NCBI GenBank assembly: GCA_023079485.1
Contig: CM041083.1
Location: 109,781,554-109,845,553, forward strand
Source: Archilochus colubris
Lineage: Eukaryota; Chordata; Aves; Apodiformes; Trochilidae
DNA length: 64,000 bases
Reading direction: 5' to 3'
Shown: piece by piece, positions 12,801-23,000 of the stretch
Layout of the letters: every line of letters starts with the position of its first letter
How positions within the stretch are numbered: position 1 is the stretch's first letter
The notes under the pieces: model-generated
Told to the model about the DNA's origin: nothing
Databases searched by the model: none
The model's input: only the letters and a program-made list of their open reading frames with translations
Made by a program: the position numbers and the translations under genes

Positions 12801-13743
12801 GCTGAAGATGAAATACGGGGTAAAGAGAGGATGCTTCGCTTGAACTTTTTTTTTTTTAATCCATTAACTTTTGTAAACACATTACAAGATTTTAATTTAG
12901 GCAAGAGGTCTTCAGATAGTCTAATAAGATTTATGAGGCTTTTAAAAATTATCTTCCTGCTTTCATATATATATATATCTTGAGGAGGTCATATTGCTTT
13001 TGAGTGAGGGAAAAAACAGGCAGTTTTCCTATTGTTCCCTTAAATATGCCCACAACCACAATTAAAACAATATGCCTCAAACAGGGCATTTATAGAAGAA
13101 TATTTATTAAAAAAGGCATTCTGTACTTTGTCAAAAAAGTTTACCATAATAGCATTTTAAATTGCCATTAAGGTTTAATATAAATTATTTCAGAAAAGGA
13201 AATAGGAGTATTTTCTAGAGATAGCTCGGTGTTTTGGTTTTATTTGATACCTGATTCTGAAGGCTAGTACAAATTTGCTGTATTCTGAACTTGTGAGACT
13301 TCTGTTTAATGGAATCTCAAATCTGAACATGGAACTTGGAACACCATGTATACATTTTGCATTGTGATTCAATTGTAGGCTCTTAGTACAGAAAACATGT
13401 GTAGCACAGGGCTCAGACAAGCCATGGCAACATTTTGTCTTAATGCAAAACCTCAGTTTGTAAATCTCAGTTTGTTTGCTTACAGGAAACAAAGGACACT
13501 GAGGGAATTTCCAAGAAGCACAAGTGTCCCCTTTTGAACTTCACCTCTATATCAAGCATCACTCAGCTTATGCCCTTCTTCGACACTCTGTGTTGTGCTT
13601 TCACAGCAAAGAGGAGTGAGTCCCAGAATTCGCACACTTCTGCATCTCTCTCTCTGGACTCTCTTGGCAGTAATGGCATAAAGATCTTACAGCAGCTTGA
13701 AGAGAGTGTGGAATGTGATTTCCTTGAAAACATGGACAGCTAA
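1..13743 (+). CDS. DOP1B: DOP1B (DOPEY2), C-terminal 1,016 residues in 19 exons
   Basis: DOP1 proteins are very large (about 2,300 residues) leucine-rich cytoplasmic proteins that work with MON2, and in animals with the flippase ATP9A and SNX3, in endosome-to-Golgi retrograde transport; that role is family knowledge. The sequence shows the C-terminal 44% or so. The window opens inside a large exon already in frame, and 18 further exons join in phase to a TAA at 13741. Recognisable DOP1B segments include [15 protein letters not shown], [34 protein letters not shown] and the C-terminal [20 protein letters not shown]. Exons are small (53-258 bp) apart from the first, all introns are GT-AG, and no stop or frameshift interrupts the reading. 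Upstream exons and the promoter lie outside the window. The vertebrate paralogue DOP1A is the alternative; synteny with MORC3 and CHAF1B settles it as DOP1B. Confidence 0.96.
1497..1608 (+). CDS. DOP1B: DOP1B exon b
   Basis: The acceptor is CTCCAAAG after a pyrimidine tract. It completes a Ser codon and reads [20 protein letters not shown], then ends KK on GTGAAT in phase 0. Confidence 0.93.
2209..2394 (+). CDS. DOP1B: DOP1B exon c
   Basis: The acceptor is TTTTTCCAG. The exon reads [20 protein letters not shown] to VYFKATK in phase 0 at both ends, and the donor is GTAGGA. Confidence 0.93.
3048..3173 (+). CDS. DOP1B: DOP1B exon d
   Basis: The exon reads [20 protein letters not shown] to RNQSKSK, 42 codons in phase 0. 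The acceptor CCCCCTCTGTAG is strong and the donor is AAG|GTGAAA. Confidence 0.93.
3766..3900 (+). CDS. DOP1B: DOP1B exon e
   Basis: The exon reads [20 protein letters not shown] to IKGEE, 45 codons in phase 0. The donor is GAG|GTAACT. Confidence 0.93.
4511..4563 (+). CDS. DOP1B: DOP1B exon f
   Basis: This 53-bp exon reads [17 protein letters not shown] plus two bases, which the next exon completes as Arg. The acceptor is AATTTTTCAG. Confidence 0.92.
5307..5336. repeat. (GTTT)n microsatellite
   Basis: About seven copies of a 4-bp unit sit in a DOP1B intron. Confidence 0.9.
5389..5493 (+). CDS. DOP1B: DOP1B exon g
   Basis: The exon reads (R)[20 protein letters not shown] then [14 protein letters not shown], a strongly conserved DOP1 stretch. 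It starts and ends in phase 2. Confidence 0.94.
5580..5646 (+). CDS. DOP1B: DOP1B exon h
   Basis: The exon reads (S)[20 protein letters not shown] then LQ. The acceptor is TTTTCCCACAG and the donor CAG|GTACAG. Confidence 0.94.
5647..6988 (+). other. DOP1B intron without recognisable content
   Basis: This 1.3-kb intron holds the TG-rich simple repeat near its 3' end. I saw no conserved exon, RNA gene or transposon in the rest. Confidence 0.6.
6877..6920. repeat. (TG)n / (TATG)n simple repeat
   Basis: An imperfect alternating purine-pyrimidine tract sits in a DOP1B intron. Confidence 0.85.
6989..7130 (+). CDS. DOP1B: DOP1B exon i
   Basis: The exon reads [20 protein letters not shown], then [20 protein letters not shown], and ends at FNIEDVN in phase 1. 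The donor is AATG|GTAATG. Confidence 0.94.
7520..7602 (+). CDS. DOP1B: DOP1B exon j
   Basis: The exon reads (D)[20 protein letters not shown] then ALSLLAE, ending in phase 0 on GAA|GTAAGT. Confidence 0.93.
7829..7938 (+). CDS. DOP1B: DOP1B exon k
   Basis: The exon reads [20 protein letters not shown], then [16 protein letters not shown], ending in phase 2. Confidence 0.94.
8087..8216 (-). mobile_element. CR1 retrotransposon fragment
   Basis: The + strand text AATCATAGAATTATTAAGG, followed by TTGGAAAAGACCTCTAAGAT, is the reverse complement of a CR1 3' end. Only about 130 bp remain, severely 5'-truncated as usual for CR1. Confidence 0.85.
8396..8542 (+). CDS. DOP1B: DOP1B exon l
   Basis: The exon reads (S)[20 protein letters not shown] to [12 protein letters not shown]. 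The donor is CA|GTAAGA, phase 2. The minus-strand CR1 fragment at 8.1 kb lies in the intron just before it. Confidence 0.94.
8950..9011 (+). CDS. DOP1B: DOP1B exon m
   Basis: The exon reads (H)[20 protein letters not shown], ending in phase 1 on A|GTAAGT. Confidence 0.93.
9681..9809 (+). CDS. DOP1B: DOP1B exon n
   Basis: The exon reads (N)[20 protein letters not shown], then [20 protein letters not shown]. The donor AAG|GTAAGC sits only 8 bp upstream of the LTR inserted in the following intron. Confidence 0.94.
9818..10481 (-). mobile_element. Probable solo LTR of an endogenous retrovirus
   Basis: This 664-bp insertion in a DOP1B intron, read on the minus strand, runs TGTTTGTGTGAA... to ...GAAGTGACA, so it has TG/CA ends. 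GCTT flanks it on both sides (9814-9817 and 10482-10485), as a 4-bp target duplication would. On the minus strand a TATA box (TATAAATA, 9972-9979) lies about 75 bp before an AATAAA (9898-9903), the order expected of U3-R-U5. No gag, pol or env sequence is attached, so recombination between two LTRs is the likely origin. The exact ends and family are inferred. Confidence 0.65.
11038..11174 (+). CDS. DOP1B: DOP1B exon o
   Basis: The exon reads (E)[20 protein letters not shown] to [13 protein letters not shown], ending in phase 0 on TTG|GTAAGG. Confidence 0.94.
11533..11588 (+). CDS. DOP1B: DOP1B exon p
   Basis: This short acidic exon reads [18 protein letters not shown], ending in phase 2. Confidence 0.92.
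12068..12217 (+). CDS. DOP1B: DOP1B exon q
   Basis: The exon reads (K)[20 protein letters not shown], then [20 protein letters not shown]. The N-terminal half is low-complexity, as expected of a linker. Confidence 0.93.
12690..12819 (+). CDS. DOP1B: DOP1B exon r
   Basis: The exon reads (M)[20 protein letters not shown] to [12 protein letters not shown], ending in phase 0. Confidence 0.93.
13486..13743 (+). CDS. DOP1B: DOP1B last exon with stop
   Basis: The exon has 85 codons plus TAA. It begins [20 protein letters not shown] and ends [15 protein letters not shown]. The acceptor is TTGCTTACAG. Confidence 0.95.
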   Translation, partial: ETKDTEGISKKHKCPLLNFTSISSITQLMPFFDTLCCAFTAKRSESQNSHTSASLSLDSLGSNGIKILQQLEESVECDFLENMDS

Positions 13744-14410
13744 GCTGCACATCAGACATCTGGCTCATGGTGAATAAGCAGCAAAAAAAGGGAAAACTTT
13801 ATTGCATTGCTTCTCCTCCTTTTTCTCCAGTTTTGAAACTATATTTTGGGTTTTCTTGCTGCTGTTATGGAGTGCTCTTCAAAAACCCAGGCTTCTGAGT
13901 TGGGTGTTAACAAGCAGGATTCTTTAGTTCCTGTTGAGGGGGAAGGAAAAGTATGGTTTAGTGGTAATTTATCATAGTTACTGCATTCTTTTACTTGTTT
14001 TCAATGTGAAGAATTAAAGAGATTTTGTAAATAAAGGAAGAATATTTTTGACTTGGTGAAAGTAGCAGCTATACCATTTATCTGATTACTTTTCAAGTAA
14101 GAATTTTAACCTGCTTTTGGAACTGTGTTCTGAAAGGAAATTTAAGAAAAAGCTAATATTGCATGTCAGTGCACAATCAGTTTGCAGATAAGCCATTTCC
14201 TGAGGTTAAAGCCCACTTCTGCTTTCTTTAATTTGTCCTCAACTAATTTTAATTTTAATTTTAATTTGTCATCAACTTCTAAATCACGTAAGTTCCAAAC
14301 AGATTTATTTTATAAGTCTTAGCATTGTGCAAATAGCTGCACATAACATATTTGTAAATTCAACTCTGTACTATAATAGCAGTCGTCAGTATTAGTGATT
14401 CCTAAATAAA
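13744..14410 (+). other. DOP1B: DOP1B 3' UTR (minimal extent)
   Basis: This A/T-rich sequence follows the stop codon. AATAAA hexamers at 14030-14035 and 14405-14410 are the first candidate poly(A) signals, with another at 16658-16663 that could end a longer transcript. A short (TTTTAA)n run lies at about 14244-14267. Which site is used cannot be told from sequence. Confidence 0.6.
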
Positions 14411-15784
14411 AGAGAAACACATGCATAAAAGACAAACTTATGCAGTAACATTTTGTAATTTGCATTACTTGAGGGGGTTTTATTCTAAGTAATTGACTAA
14501 AAATATTATAATTCTTTTTTTTAATTAAAAAACTTTGTTCTTTCAGTGGCTAAGGTCACTTTGCAACTTCTGAAATGCAACTAAATTAAGCTAATTCTGT
14601 AAAAATATAAATTGCTGTATACCAACAGCCTAATCAAAGTGGATTTTAATTTTTTTTTAACACTTTTTATACAAAAGAATGTATTTGGCTATTCCTCGGT
14701 GTTAAAAAATGTAGGGAGATCATCACAGTGCTGTGACTACAGCAGTGTTCAAGGTGCAGCCTGTTTTAGAACTGCATTGCTGCCACTGCCCAAGGTCTTG
14801 GGGAGTGGGCTTAGTTCTACCACTAAGCAGCACAGCTGCGTGTCCAAAGGATGCTTTTGAGGGGCAGAGGATAAGCACCATTGAGCCACACATACAACAA
14901 AAGGCTTAGCAGAATGTTTTTCAAATGAGGAAAGTGGAATCCATTGAAGTTTCATGTTTTCTGGATTATCTGATTGGATATGCAATGCTGATTTGTCTGG
15001 GAGGGGAATTTCATCATATCCTTTCATGGTGAAAAGCTTTTCCTGCTCTTTTAGGTTTTTTAAACACCTTTGCCTACAGGAAAAATGGTTTTACAAGATA
15101 TACCTGCAGACTGTTAGGTGCTACTTGTGTTATTTGGAGCATGGCAACTGAGGTAAATGTGCTGGGCACTGGACTTTACCACTCTTGATTTTGCCAATTA
15201 AAAAAGGACATAGAAAATGCATGGTTTGATGTCACCAGGTTGTGAGGCCAGGAATTTTTTTTTTTTTTTAACTCACCCAACAAACATGGATGGCTACTCT
15301 GCAGTTTTTTATTGACAGATATATGAAGATTCCATCTCTGGATTATAAACTAAAATAATGAAACTATGAACAGTATGTTTTACAATGACAATGCTGAATG
15401 TTTTATGGGGTATATATTATAATAGGTTTACATGAAACTTAAGTAGCTTTTGTGCATTTTTACAGTTAAGGAAAATGAAAGACTGAAATGTAATGTGTGT
15501 AGTCACTAAGAATGTGAAGAATCTGTATTACTTTAATTTAGTCATGATCTCTAATACTCTTGGAATGAGCACAAGTGAAGAGTCATCCTTTTGAAGTATT
15601 TCTTGAAAAATGGAGCAGGATGTTTTTAAAATGTTTGTGTTCATTATGTAGATATCTTCAATATTTTTCAAAGAGAATACTGATGATACTTAGGATGATT
15701 TGGTAGTTTTTTTCAGCTTTCTGGTGGTTGCATTCCATACTTGGGAATATACTTTTTCTCTTGAAATCCTAAGGAGATGACGTA
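14411..15784. other. Intergenic, nothing recognised
   Basis: A/T-rich sequence with scattered homopolymer runs. Short open frames here have no coding character that I can recognise. Confidence 0.55.
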
Positions 15785-16138
15785 AAATCACAGAATGTTA
15801 GGGATTGGAAGGGACCTTGAAAGATTGAGTCCAACCCCCTGCCAGAGCAGCGTCATCTATTGTAGGTCACACAGGAACACATCCAGGTGGGTTTTGAATG
15901 CCTCCAGTGAAGGAGACTCCGCAGCCTCCCTGGGCAGCCTGTGCCAGTGCTCTGGCACACTCAAAGGGAAAAAGTTCTTCCTTATCTTTACATGGAACCT
16001 CATGTGCTCCAACTTGGACCCATTGCCCCTTGTCCTGTCCTTGGGCATCACCGAGAAGAGCCTGGCTCCACCCTCCTGACACTCGTCCTTTACATGTTTA
16101 TAAACATTAGTGAGGTCACCCCTCTAATGGGCTGTTAA
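15785..16138 (-). mobile_element. CR1 retrotransposon fragment
   Basis: The + strand reads AAAATCACAGAATG, then GGATTGGAAGGGACCTTGAA, and continues through CTCCCTGGGCAGCCTGTGCC to GTGAGGTCACCCCTC, the antisense of a CR1 3' region. The overlapping open frames in both directions here are CR1 debris rather than genes. Confidence 0.92.
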
Positions 16139-18380
16139 AATCTAAGACAACTTTTTGCCATCCAGCCTTTTGTTTTACATTCTCCCATAAGCTATAAACC
16201 TGTATCTCCACAGAGTTTCCTCCCTAACTGGAGGTGGTGAGCTTCTTAACTTAGACTGAGGGTTTTCTCATCCTTCCCATTGAGAGGGAATGTTCCATTC
16301 TTTCTGCCTGTATTTCAGCTGTGCAGGGGACTGGACATCAGTCACAACTCCCCCCCCCAAGCTGTGGTTGTGAAATTAAAAAACAGAATCTGTAACTCAT
16401 ACTCAGCCTATAACACTTTTAACATAAAAGATGAGCTTACCTTCTACAATACCACTTGCTTCTAACTCCTGCCTTTGTATGTGGCACTTGCTTTCATCCT
16501 GTGGTTCTGCAGATGGATGCTTAAAGGGCCTCAGATATTTGTGACTTGCAGACTCCTTTCACTGAAGCAGAATCTAATTCTTAATACAAAAAAAATTACT
16601 GAAAGTTTAATATGTAAGCACATCTTGTAATAATTGAATAGGAAGGAAAATGCTCTAAATAAAAAAGTCTTGCTTAGGTGGTGGTGGGGCAGTCACATAG
16701 ACTGAAATGCATCTCTAGCAGTGTAGCTTTATTACTTTTCTATATGGCTATTCTATATGACCTGCAGTCATTTTACTTCTTCAGCTACTGCTGTGAAATC
16801 CACATGAAGGAGGGTTGTGCTGCTCAAATATTGGTACTACCGAAGCAGAATAACTTAACTGTAGATGAATCTGAAAAACTTTTCCTTAGAACTCTGTATC
16901 AAGGACAAGAGGGAAAACGCTTTTGCTTTGCAGTGTAGTTCTTTGTTTTCAGAATAACCTAGCTTGACTTTCTCTTTTAGATACTTCAGCTTTGTCATGG
17001 CATAGCAACAGCACATGATACACAGCGGGAGACATATTTAAATATTCAAAAGGTTTCATTTTCCTGAAGGAAAAAAAAAAAAAAAAAAAAAAAAAGGAAA
17101 AAGTAGGAAGTAGGTGCAAGGAAGATAACTGCCAAAGAACAGCAGAACTTGAAATACAGAGTATTAAGTAATGGTTAATTGTATTAGATACTACATTTGA
17201 ATGTAATTCTAATGGTAATATTAAATATTATTTTGAAATAACTTTTCAAATGGTGTTCTTATTTTTCCGACTACCTTTACTGTTCACACACCAACTTTAA
17301 TTTTTATTTGATTCTGTAAAAGCTCTCAAATTCAATTTCAGTGGATGAGGGCTCTACAGACCCCAGTTTGGACCCCAGCAGCAGTGGCTCAGTGCTGGTC
17401 TGTGCTAGCCCCTACACTTGTCTAGGTAAAAACTGTGCCACCACCTCCCTAATCCTCCCATCACAAGCCTCTACTGCTCTAGTTCATACCTTCCTCTTTT
17501 TCACATTCCTAAACTTTCCACTCCTGGATCCCAGTCTTGTAGGACAAGTTTTCTGGATTTGTGTGTCTGGAAGAACTGCATGGAGCAGATGGAGGAAGAC
17601 TGACAGGGAATGGAGTGAGTTCCTCTGCCCAGAGAATTAGGGGCTGCTGCTGCTGCTGCATAATGCTTTCTCTGTGAGCCTGAAATTTCCAAACTCCAGT
17701 CTGTACTATTTTATATGTCCAAGGCAAACACCCTGGAAGTACTGCGTATTAAATCAGGAGGAAGAAAATCCTTCCATACAACTGAGCTTGAAAATCATCT
17801 AAGGCCAGAGAAGTACTGTTTCAATGACTGGAAAGCAGCTTTCATAAATTTCATCCTTTCCCTGTAGTTTGTACATCTTTTGTTATATTGTGTGATGTAC
17901 CTTGCACCTCAGAAGCTGCTAATCACAGAATCATTTAGGCTGATGTTTGATTACACTGCATATGTTAAAATCATTGATGTGCGCTGTATGTATGCTGGAA
18001 AATACTGTACCAGAGCAGCTAGAAATACTAAAGCACTGAGTGTTTCTCCAAGGGTCTGCTCCAAGAAGAGCAGGACTGGCCATTTATGTTTGGCTGTAAC
18101 AGCAAACTTCTTTTGAAATTACTGTTCCGACGTAGTTTCTCTACTTAAATACTGGTTTCCTGGTGATCAGTTCCCAGAGCTTCAGGTGAAACTAACTGCA
18201 GTGAGTATTGCTCAGCAGATGGAGTTGTTAGATCCGATTTCTGCAAACAGATGGAATAGTGGAGCAGGTATAGAAAAAGAAAAATGGCAGATAGAGGCTG
18301 AAGTAGGCTTTCTGTAATTTCCTGAGCAGAGGCATCCATGCAGGCACAAGGCATTCCTTGCAATCCCGATACAGTCATTA
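16139..18380. other. Intergenic, nothing firmly recognised
   Basis: The stretch holds a 25-base A run (17071-17095) and moderately GC-rich sequence near 17.35-17.65 kb with no clear gene. No CR1 or LTR text was recognised. Confidence 0.5.
17071..17095 (+). repeat. Poly(A) tract, 25 A
   Basis: An uninterrupted A run could be a retrotransposed tail or plain slippage. No processed gene copy is recognisable just upstream. Confidence 0.8.
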
Positions 18381-18399
18381 CAGGACAGAGGCAGGGCTA

Positions 18400-18880
18400 C
18401 ACCTTCCTATGAAGACTCTCGCACCAGGCAGGCTCCTCCCCGCCTTCCTTCCTAATGATCCTCGCCTCCTGCGGTGACCACGGCTGTAGCAAACCCCGGC
18501 CCTGGGATCCCACCCCGCGCAGCCTCTGACGAGCGGAGGACACAGGGAAGCGGGGAAACCCTGTCATGGCGGCTGTGCCAGAGCCGCCGGGCACCTGGGA
18601 CCGAGATCCCGGTCCTCACCTCGCAGCCCAGCTCGCTGTGCCAGCCTTAGGCGGACCGCTGCCGGTATCGGCACTCTCCCACGTTGCCCCGTGACCGGCA
18701 TTACTACGCCCACCCCCTCAGGAGATCGGCGGTCACGGCCCCCCGCGGACCGGAGCTCTGCCCCCAGGGGCGGCCGCCAGTTCTGACCCGCCCCCGGGCC
18801 GCGCAGCTCCCGGTCCTTATGGGGGAAGCGGGAATGCGGAACCTTGAACTCAAGCAGGATCGGCGCAGGCAGAAGCCACG
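18400..18880. promoter_or_regulatory. CpG-rich stretch upstream of MORC3
   Basis: The sequence shifts abruptly from A/T-rich to GC-rich with frequent CpG, more than 1 kb before the MORC3 start and separated from its promoter by a CR1. It looks like a CpG island. An ATGGCGGC start opens a 42-codon frame at 18566-18694 that matches no protein I know. It could be an alternative or divergent promoter, or GC-rich repeat sequence. Confidence 0.45.
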
Positions 18881-18900
18881 GACGGGCATCCACTTCCACT

Positions 18901-19176
18901 CCCCCTGCCTGGGCAGGGACACCTCCCACGGGACGAGGTTGCTCCAAGCCCCATCCAGCCTGGCCTTGAACACTGCCCGGAATGGGGCACAGCTTCTCTG
19001 GGCAACCTGTGCCAGTGTCTCGCCACCCTCACAGGAAATAATATCTTCCTAATGTCTAAACTAAATGCACCCTCTTCCAGTTAAAAGCCATTGCCCCTCA
19101 TCCTGGCGCTGTATGCCCTTGTAAAAAGTCTCTCCCCAGCTTTCCTCTAGGCTCCCCTCAGGCACTAGAAGGCCTC
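18901..19176 (-). mobile_element. CR1 retrotransposon fragment
   Basis: The + strand reads CTGCCTGGGCAGGGACACCT, then GTTGCTCCAAGCCCCATCCA, to AGCTTTCCTCTAGGCTCCCC, the antisense of a CR1 3' region without its terminal 60 bp or so. It is the same subfamily as the copy at 48.7 kb. Confidence 0.9.
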
Positions 19177-19690
19177 TTTAAGGTTTCTTGGGAACCTTTT
19201 TTGATGGCAAAGCTAAGATCATTGAGGAGTACCAGAAGCTGGCAAAGGTCCTTATACCGATCTTGAAGAGTTACCAGGAATAACAAGAACCGAGATAAGA
19301 GAACAAACATCATAACCATTAATCTCCCGAGGAGGAACCTTGAGAGATGACAAAAAAGGAAACATTGTGCCACGAGGCACGAGGTCAACAAAAACTAAGG
19401 AGGACAGGGGGAGAGGGGGACCACCGACTCAAGGAACGCCCCCTCCCCTATTAAGACTGCTCCTCACTCAATATGCGCCTTGATTTAAAAGGACACCGTG
19501 CCTTTAAACAGAAGCGGGGAGTACAGTTAACCAATGAGACTGGCAGTGTTAAAAGTTTCTAACGAATAAGTGTAAATAAAGCCGGATCTTGACGCTTCCT
19601 AAAAGGGATAAATATGCCATAGCTTCCTGTTTGGAGTTACCTAGGGGTCTGAAGTATCACCTAGCTCCCTATTCTGCGCAGAACCGCAAA
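19177..19690. other. MORC3 upstream region, possibly LTR-derived
   Basis: The segment has a CCAAT box (19531-19535), an AATAAA followed by GCC, and a TATA-like GATAAATATG, separated by GC-rich runs. These occur in LTRs but also in ordinary proximal promoters. I could not identify ends or a family. Confidence 0.3.
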
Positions 19691-20047
19691 CAAAACAAAC
19701 ACCCCGACTCCCTCCATCTGCCCGCTTTGCATACAGAAAGCTCCGCATCCTCGGAAGAAAGACCCCGCCTGGGTAACAGCTCCGCACTGCCTCTTCTGCT
19801 GCCACACAGCAGGCAGACAGCAGCGGCCCCACCCAGTGCCCTCCTCCTCCTCCTCCCCCCGGGGCCACCGCCACAGCCCTCGCTGCCGGGAGCGGGCGAT
19901 TAGTGGACGCCAAGAGCCGCCTCTCCCCGGGAGCAGGCGCGGAAGCGAGAGGGGAGGCGGAAGTGCAGGAGCTCCCCAGCGCCCACCCCCCACCCGCCCT
20001 CCGCCCCCTTCCCGGCACTTCCCGCCCCGGCTCTCGCTGCGGCACTA

Positions 20048-20058
20048 AAGATGGCGGC
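20048..20058 (+). promoter_or_regulatory. YY1 site overlapping the MORC3 start codon
   Basis: AAGATGGCGGC matches the classical YY1 consensus exactly, and its ATG is the MORC3 initiation codon. YY1 elements of this kind typically lie just downstream of transcription starts. Confidence 0.7.
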
Positions 20059-20089
20059 GAAAACAGAGGGCGGCATCCGCCTCAGCGCG
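20051..20089 (+). CDS. MORC3: MORC3 exon 1
   Basis: [13 protein letters not shown], ending in phase 0 on GCG|GTGAGT. The next exon is 5 kb away. Confidence 0.93.
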
Positions 20090-23000
20090 GTGAGTGGCGC
20101 GGGTGTCCCGGGCGAACGGGGCCCGGGCGGGGTAGGGCTCTGGAGGGAACGGGGTTTCTCCTCCCCGTGCAGGGAGGGCCGGCGTGGGGTCGCCGGTGTC
20201 TGGCAGTCGACGGGGAGGATAGGGTGAAGGGGTGCCTGTGCCAGGCCCGCGGCTCTGGGGAGGCGGGAGCTGCCGTGCCGCTGCGGCCGCCGCTTGAGCA
20301 GCTCATGGCTCTCCCGCGGTGAGAGCGGGGTCTGCGGGCGGTGCCTTGCCTCTCCGAGGCTGAAAAGTTATCGAGCGAGTGTTGAAAAACAGCACCGCCT
20401 CGCTCCCGTCCTTGCTTTAGGTTCTGCTCCCGTCTTTTGCTGTCCCCGGCAGTGTCCTACCTCACCCGGCCCCGGGGGTAAAGGCGCGGTGCCCCCCACC
20501 TGCCCGCCCCACTTGAGGGGGAGGAGGGCGGGAACCCCGGGGAATGCCGCAGACCGTGGTGGGGTCTCCGACATGGATTTCGGAAAAAAAAAAAAAAACA
20601 GCCAAAAACCTAGGTTAACTCTGGCTGTTGAGGAGGGGAAGTGGCATCTTGTGGGTGGGTTGGTTATGGGGGAACGGGAAGGGGGTTTCACAGTCTTGTA
20701 GCGATGTCGATGTGAACGTATTCGTAATTGTGATCTCTAGTCTGGAGCTTGTTATTTAAAATCCTAGATGCTTTTTGCAAGAGGCCTAATTACATTTCAG
20801 TAAAGGTGATGAATGTGCATGCAGTTAAACCCACTACTGTGTTGTACTTTTCATAGTCAGTGGTGCTCCTTGCTGGCCTTTTGGGGCAATCGGTCATTTC
20901 TTTATTTTGCTAGTACAAAGTAATTTAAAGCTACTTTGTCAGTTGCTTGATGAAGCATGATGGTTTTAAAAGTCCTTCTGACTTTAGCGCGATATGCCTG
21001 TAAGTCTAGCAGATAGTTACAAACACCTGGTTCATAACTTTACTTACAGAGTAGTGGAAACAAGCCGAATCATTATGACTTGTCAAATAGTTGGGTGAAA
21101 AACGTATGTTAGTACATTCTCAGTACTGCTTAAATTACATTAATATAGGCTCTCGTGATTGCAGAGGTCATCTAGGAATGTCCTACAAGAATTACTCTTT
21201 GATTTCAGGTCTCTAATTCTTGCAAGTTTTTGAAATCAACAGTTTGTCTGTTACATTTTATTAAAGAAGTGTTCTCTTTTTTCCTTAGGTAACACGGTTA
21301 ACCTTTCAACCTTTTTTATTTATTTTTTTTAATGCACTGTTAGCCTTCTAAAATGGAAAAACATATTAGCATTAATAATCAGCCTTTGCAAAAAACCCCT
21401 ACAGATCACAAGTCAGACTGCAGAGTTTAAAATTGTTCTCAAGTTGAAATCACTTCGGCAAGCTGAACTGCTGAATTCTTAACAGATACTGATGAGAAAT
21501 CTAATCTAGAGCTAGTACAATTGGTAACTTTCTGAATAGCATTTAGGATGCTGTTTAGTTTTGGTTGTCAGTGATCTTATGTGAACGTTTACACACGGTC
21601 TTTTTCCACTGAAAGCTGTGATTTTTGTAGCTTTTCACTACAGAAGTGAAGGAGCTGTACAGTGTTTTTTTGTTGTTGTTTTGGTCTGGGTTTTTTTGTT
21701 TGTTTTAACAAGGTTGTGTCCTACAGTGTAAAAGGCTCCGTTTTCTAGAGACCAATAGAGAGTTGATGGTCACAGTCTCTTCTGTTAGCAGATTTTGTTA
21801 ACCTATTTGGAAATATGCTGGTTTAACAAAAAAATAATTTCCATTAGTTTCAGAATCATATATAAGCAACACGGGCAGTGTGAGCAGTGCCGGTATCTCA
21901 TTCCCACACTGGTATTATCCCTTCTCTTGCTCTGTTGAACTTTTTTCTCAGTTGCATGATGAGACTGTTCAGGGAAGTGATCCAGGTTAAAAATAAGATT
22001 TAAAAATTATTTTAATTTTGGATCAGCTCCCTGATGTGTTTCATTACACAGTCGTGTAAGTGGACTAGAATAACTGAGAGAGAGGAAGAAGGGAGAATAT
22101 ATATCAAGAAAGGAACAAGCAGACAGGTGCAGTAAAAGCAAAAAGGTGAACCTGCCAGTGGAGTTCCCCCAAAAGTTGCAGAATACTTTTATAAGACAAG
22201 ACAGGTTTTTCAATGCTGTTTCATTGGTGCATGCCTTGTGCTTTGCTAGGGATGGAAGAGTTCCAGTTTTCTTGGAAAATAAAAGATTTGCAAAGCTGTC
22301 TGGCTTCTTTTGAGGAATAAGCAGCTTTACTCTTAAATATTTGCTGGTCTTAATTGCAGGAGGTGCTTCTCTTCTTGCAGCTGAATCTTTTGTATAATTT
22401 ACACTGAATATGCAGTTTGAAGGAGGGGAAGGTTTAGTTGTGTCTCAGAAAAGGATTTGGTTGCAGGAGAAAGTGAAAGTAACCAAAATCCATTTAGTTA
22501 AAAAATGTATTATGCCCAGTGAACAAGACAAATCGTCTATACTACAATAATACTAACACAGCTGAAAGTGAGAGTTCACCGGGGAACAAGGTAACAGTCA
22601 GTTTTCCTACTGTACTGACTTCAGTTATTCATGAGTGAACTTAAATGGTGGTTTGAAGAACTGAAGTGTTAAGGGGACGAAATGGGCTTAAATATTTCCT
22701 GATTAACTCATCAGAAAATAATTTGTGGCTGACTGCTGGGTGTGCTCTGGAGAATACTACTCAGAGAATGTCCTTAAAACTGCTATTCTCTGTTTGTTTG
22801 TTTTTTTATATATGGTTTTGTCATGTGTCCCGTGTTTCAGTCCTGTCCGTGAGCAAACGGTGGTATCTACTCTGAGGCAGACTTTCCAGTGAACAACTAC
22901 CCTGTGGGATACCTTGCCTTTTATCAGGGAGTGATGTTAGAGCTAATAATGAAATTCTTACTATTTCATTGTTCCAATCTTCTAATTTAATGTAAATAGT

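Larger units (their letters stand above)
19690..20560 (+). promoter_or_regulatory. MORC3: MORC3 CpG-island promoter
   Basis: Dense CpG and GC-rich sequence surrounds the first coding exon. An ETS-like GGCGGAAGTG lies near 19968, and GC boxes (CCCGCCC types) cluster between 19840 and 20030. There is no TATA box near the start codon, as is usual for such promoters. The transcription start cannot be placed exactly. Confidence 0.75.

Noticed and set aside
15795..16138. Several overlapping open frames on both strands
   Set aside because: They all lie in a minus-strand CR1 fragment and do not resemble any host protein.
18564..19052. Open frames of 122-127 codons on both strands
   Set aside because: They arise from high GC content, where stops are rare, and partly from CR1 sequence; no splice context or homology was seen.
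19589..20322. Long open frames through the MORC3 promoter, such as a 134-codon minus frame
   Set aside because: This is a CpG-island artefact. The composition is Pro/Arg/Gly-rich low complexity, and the real start is the ATG at 20051.
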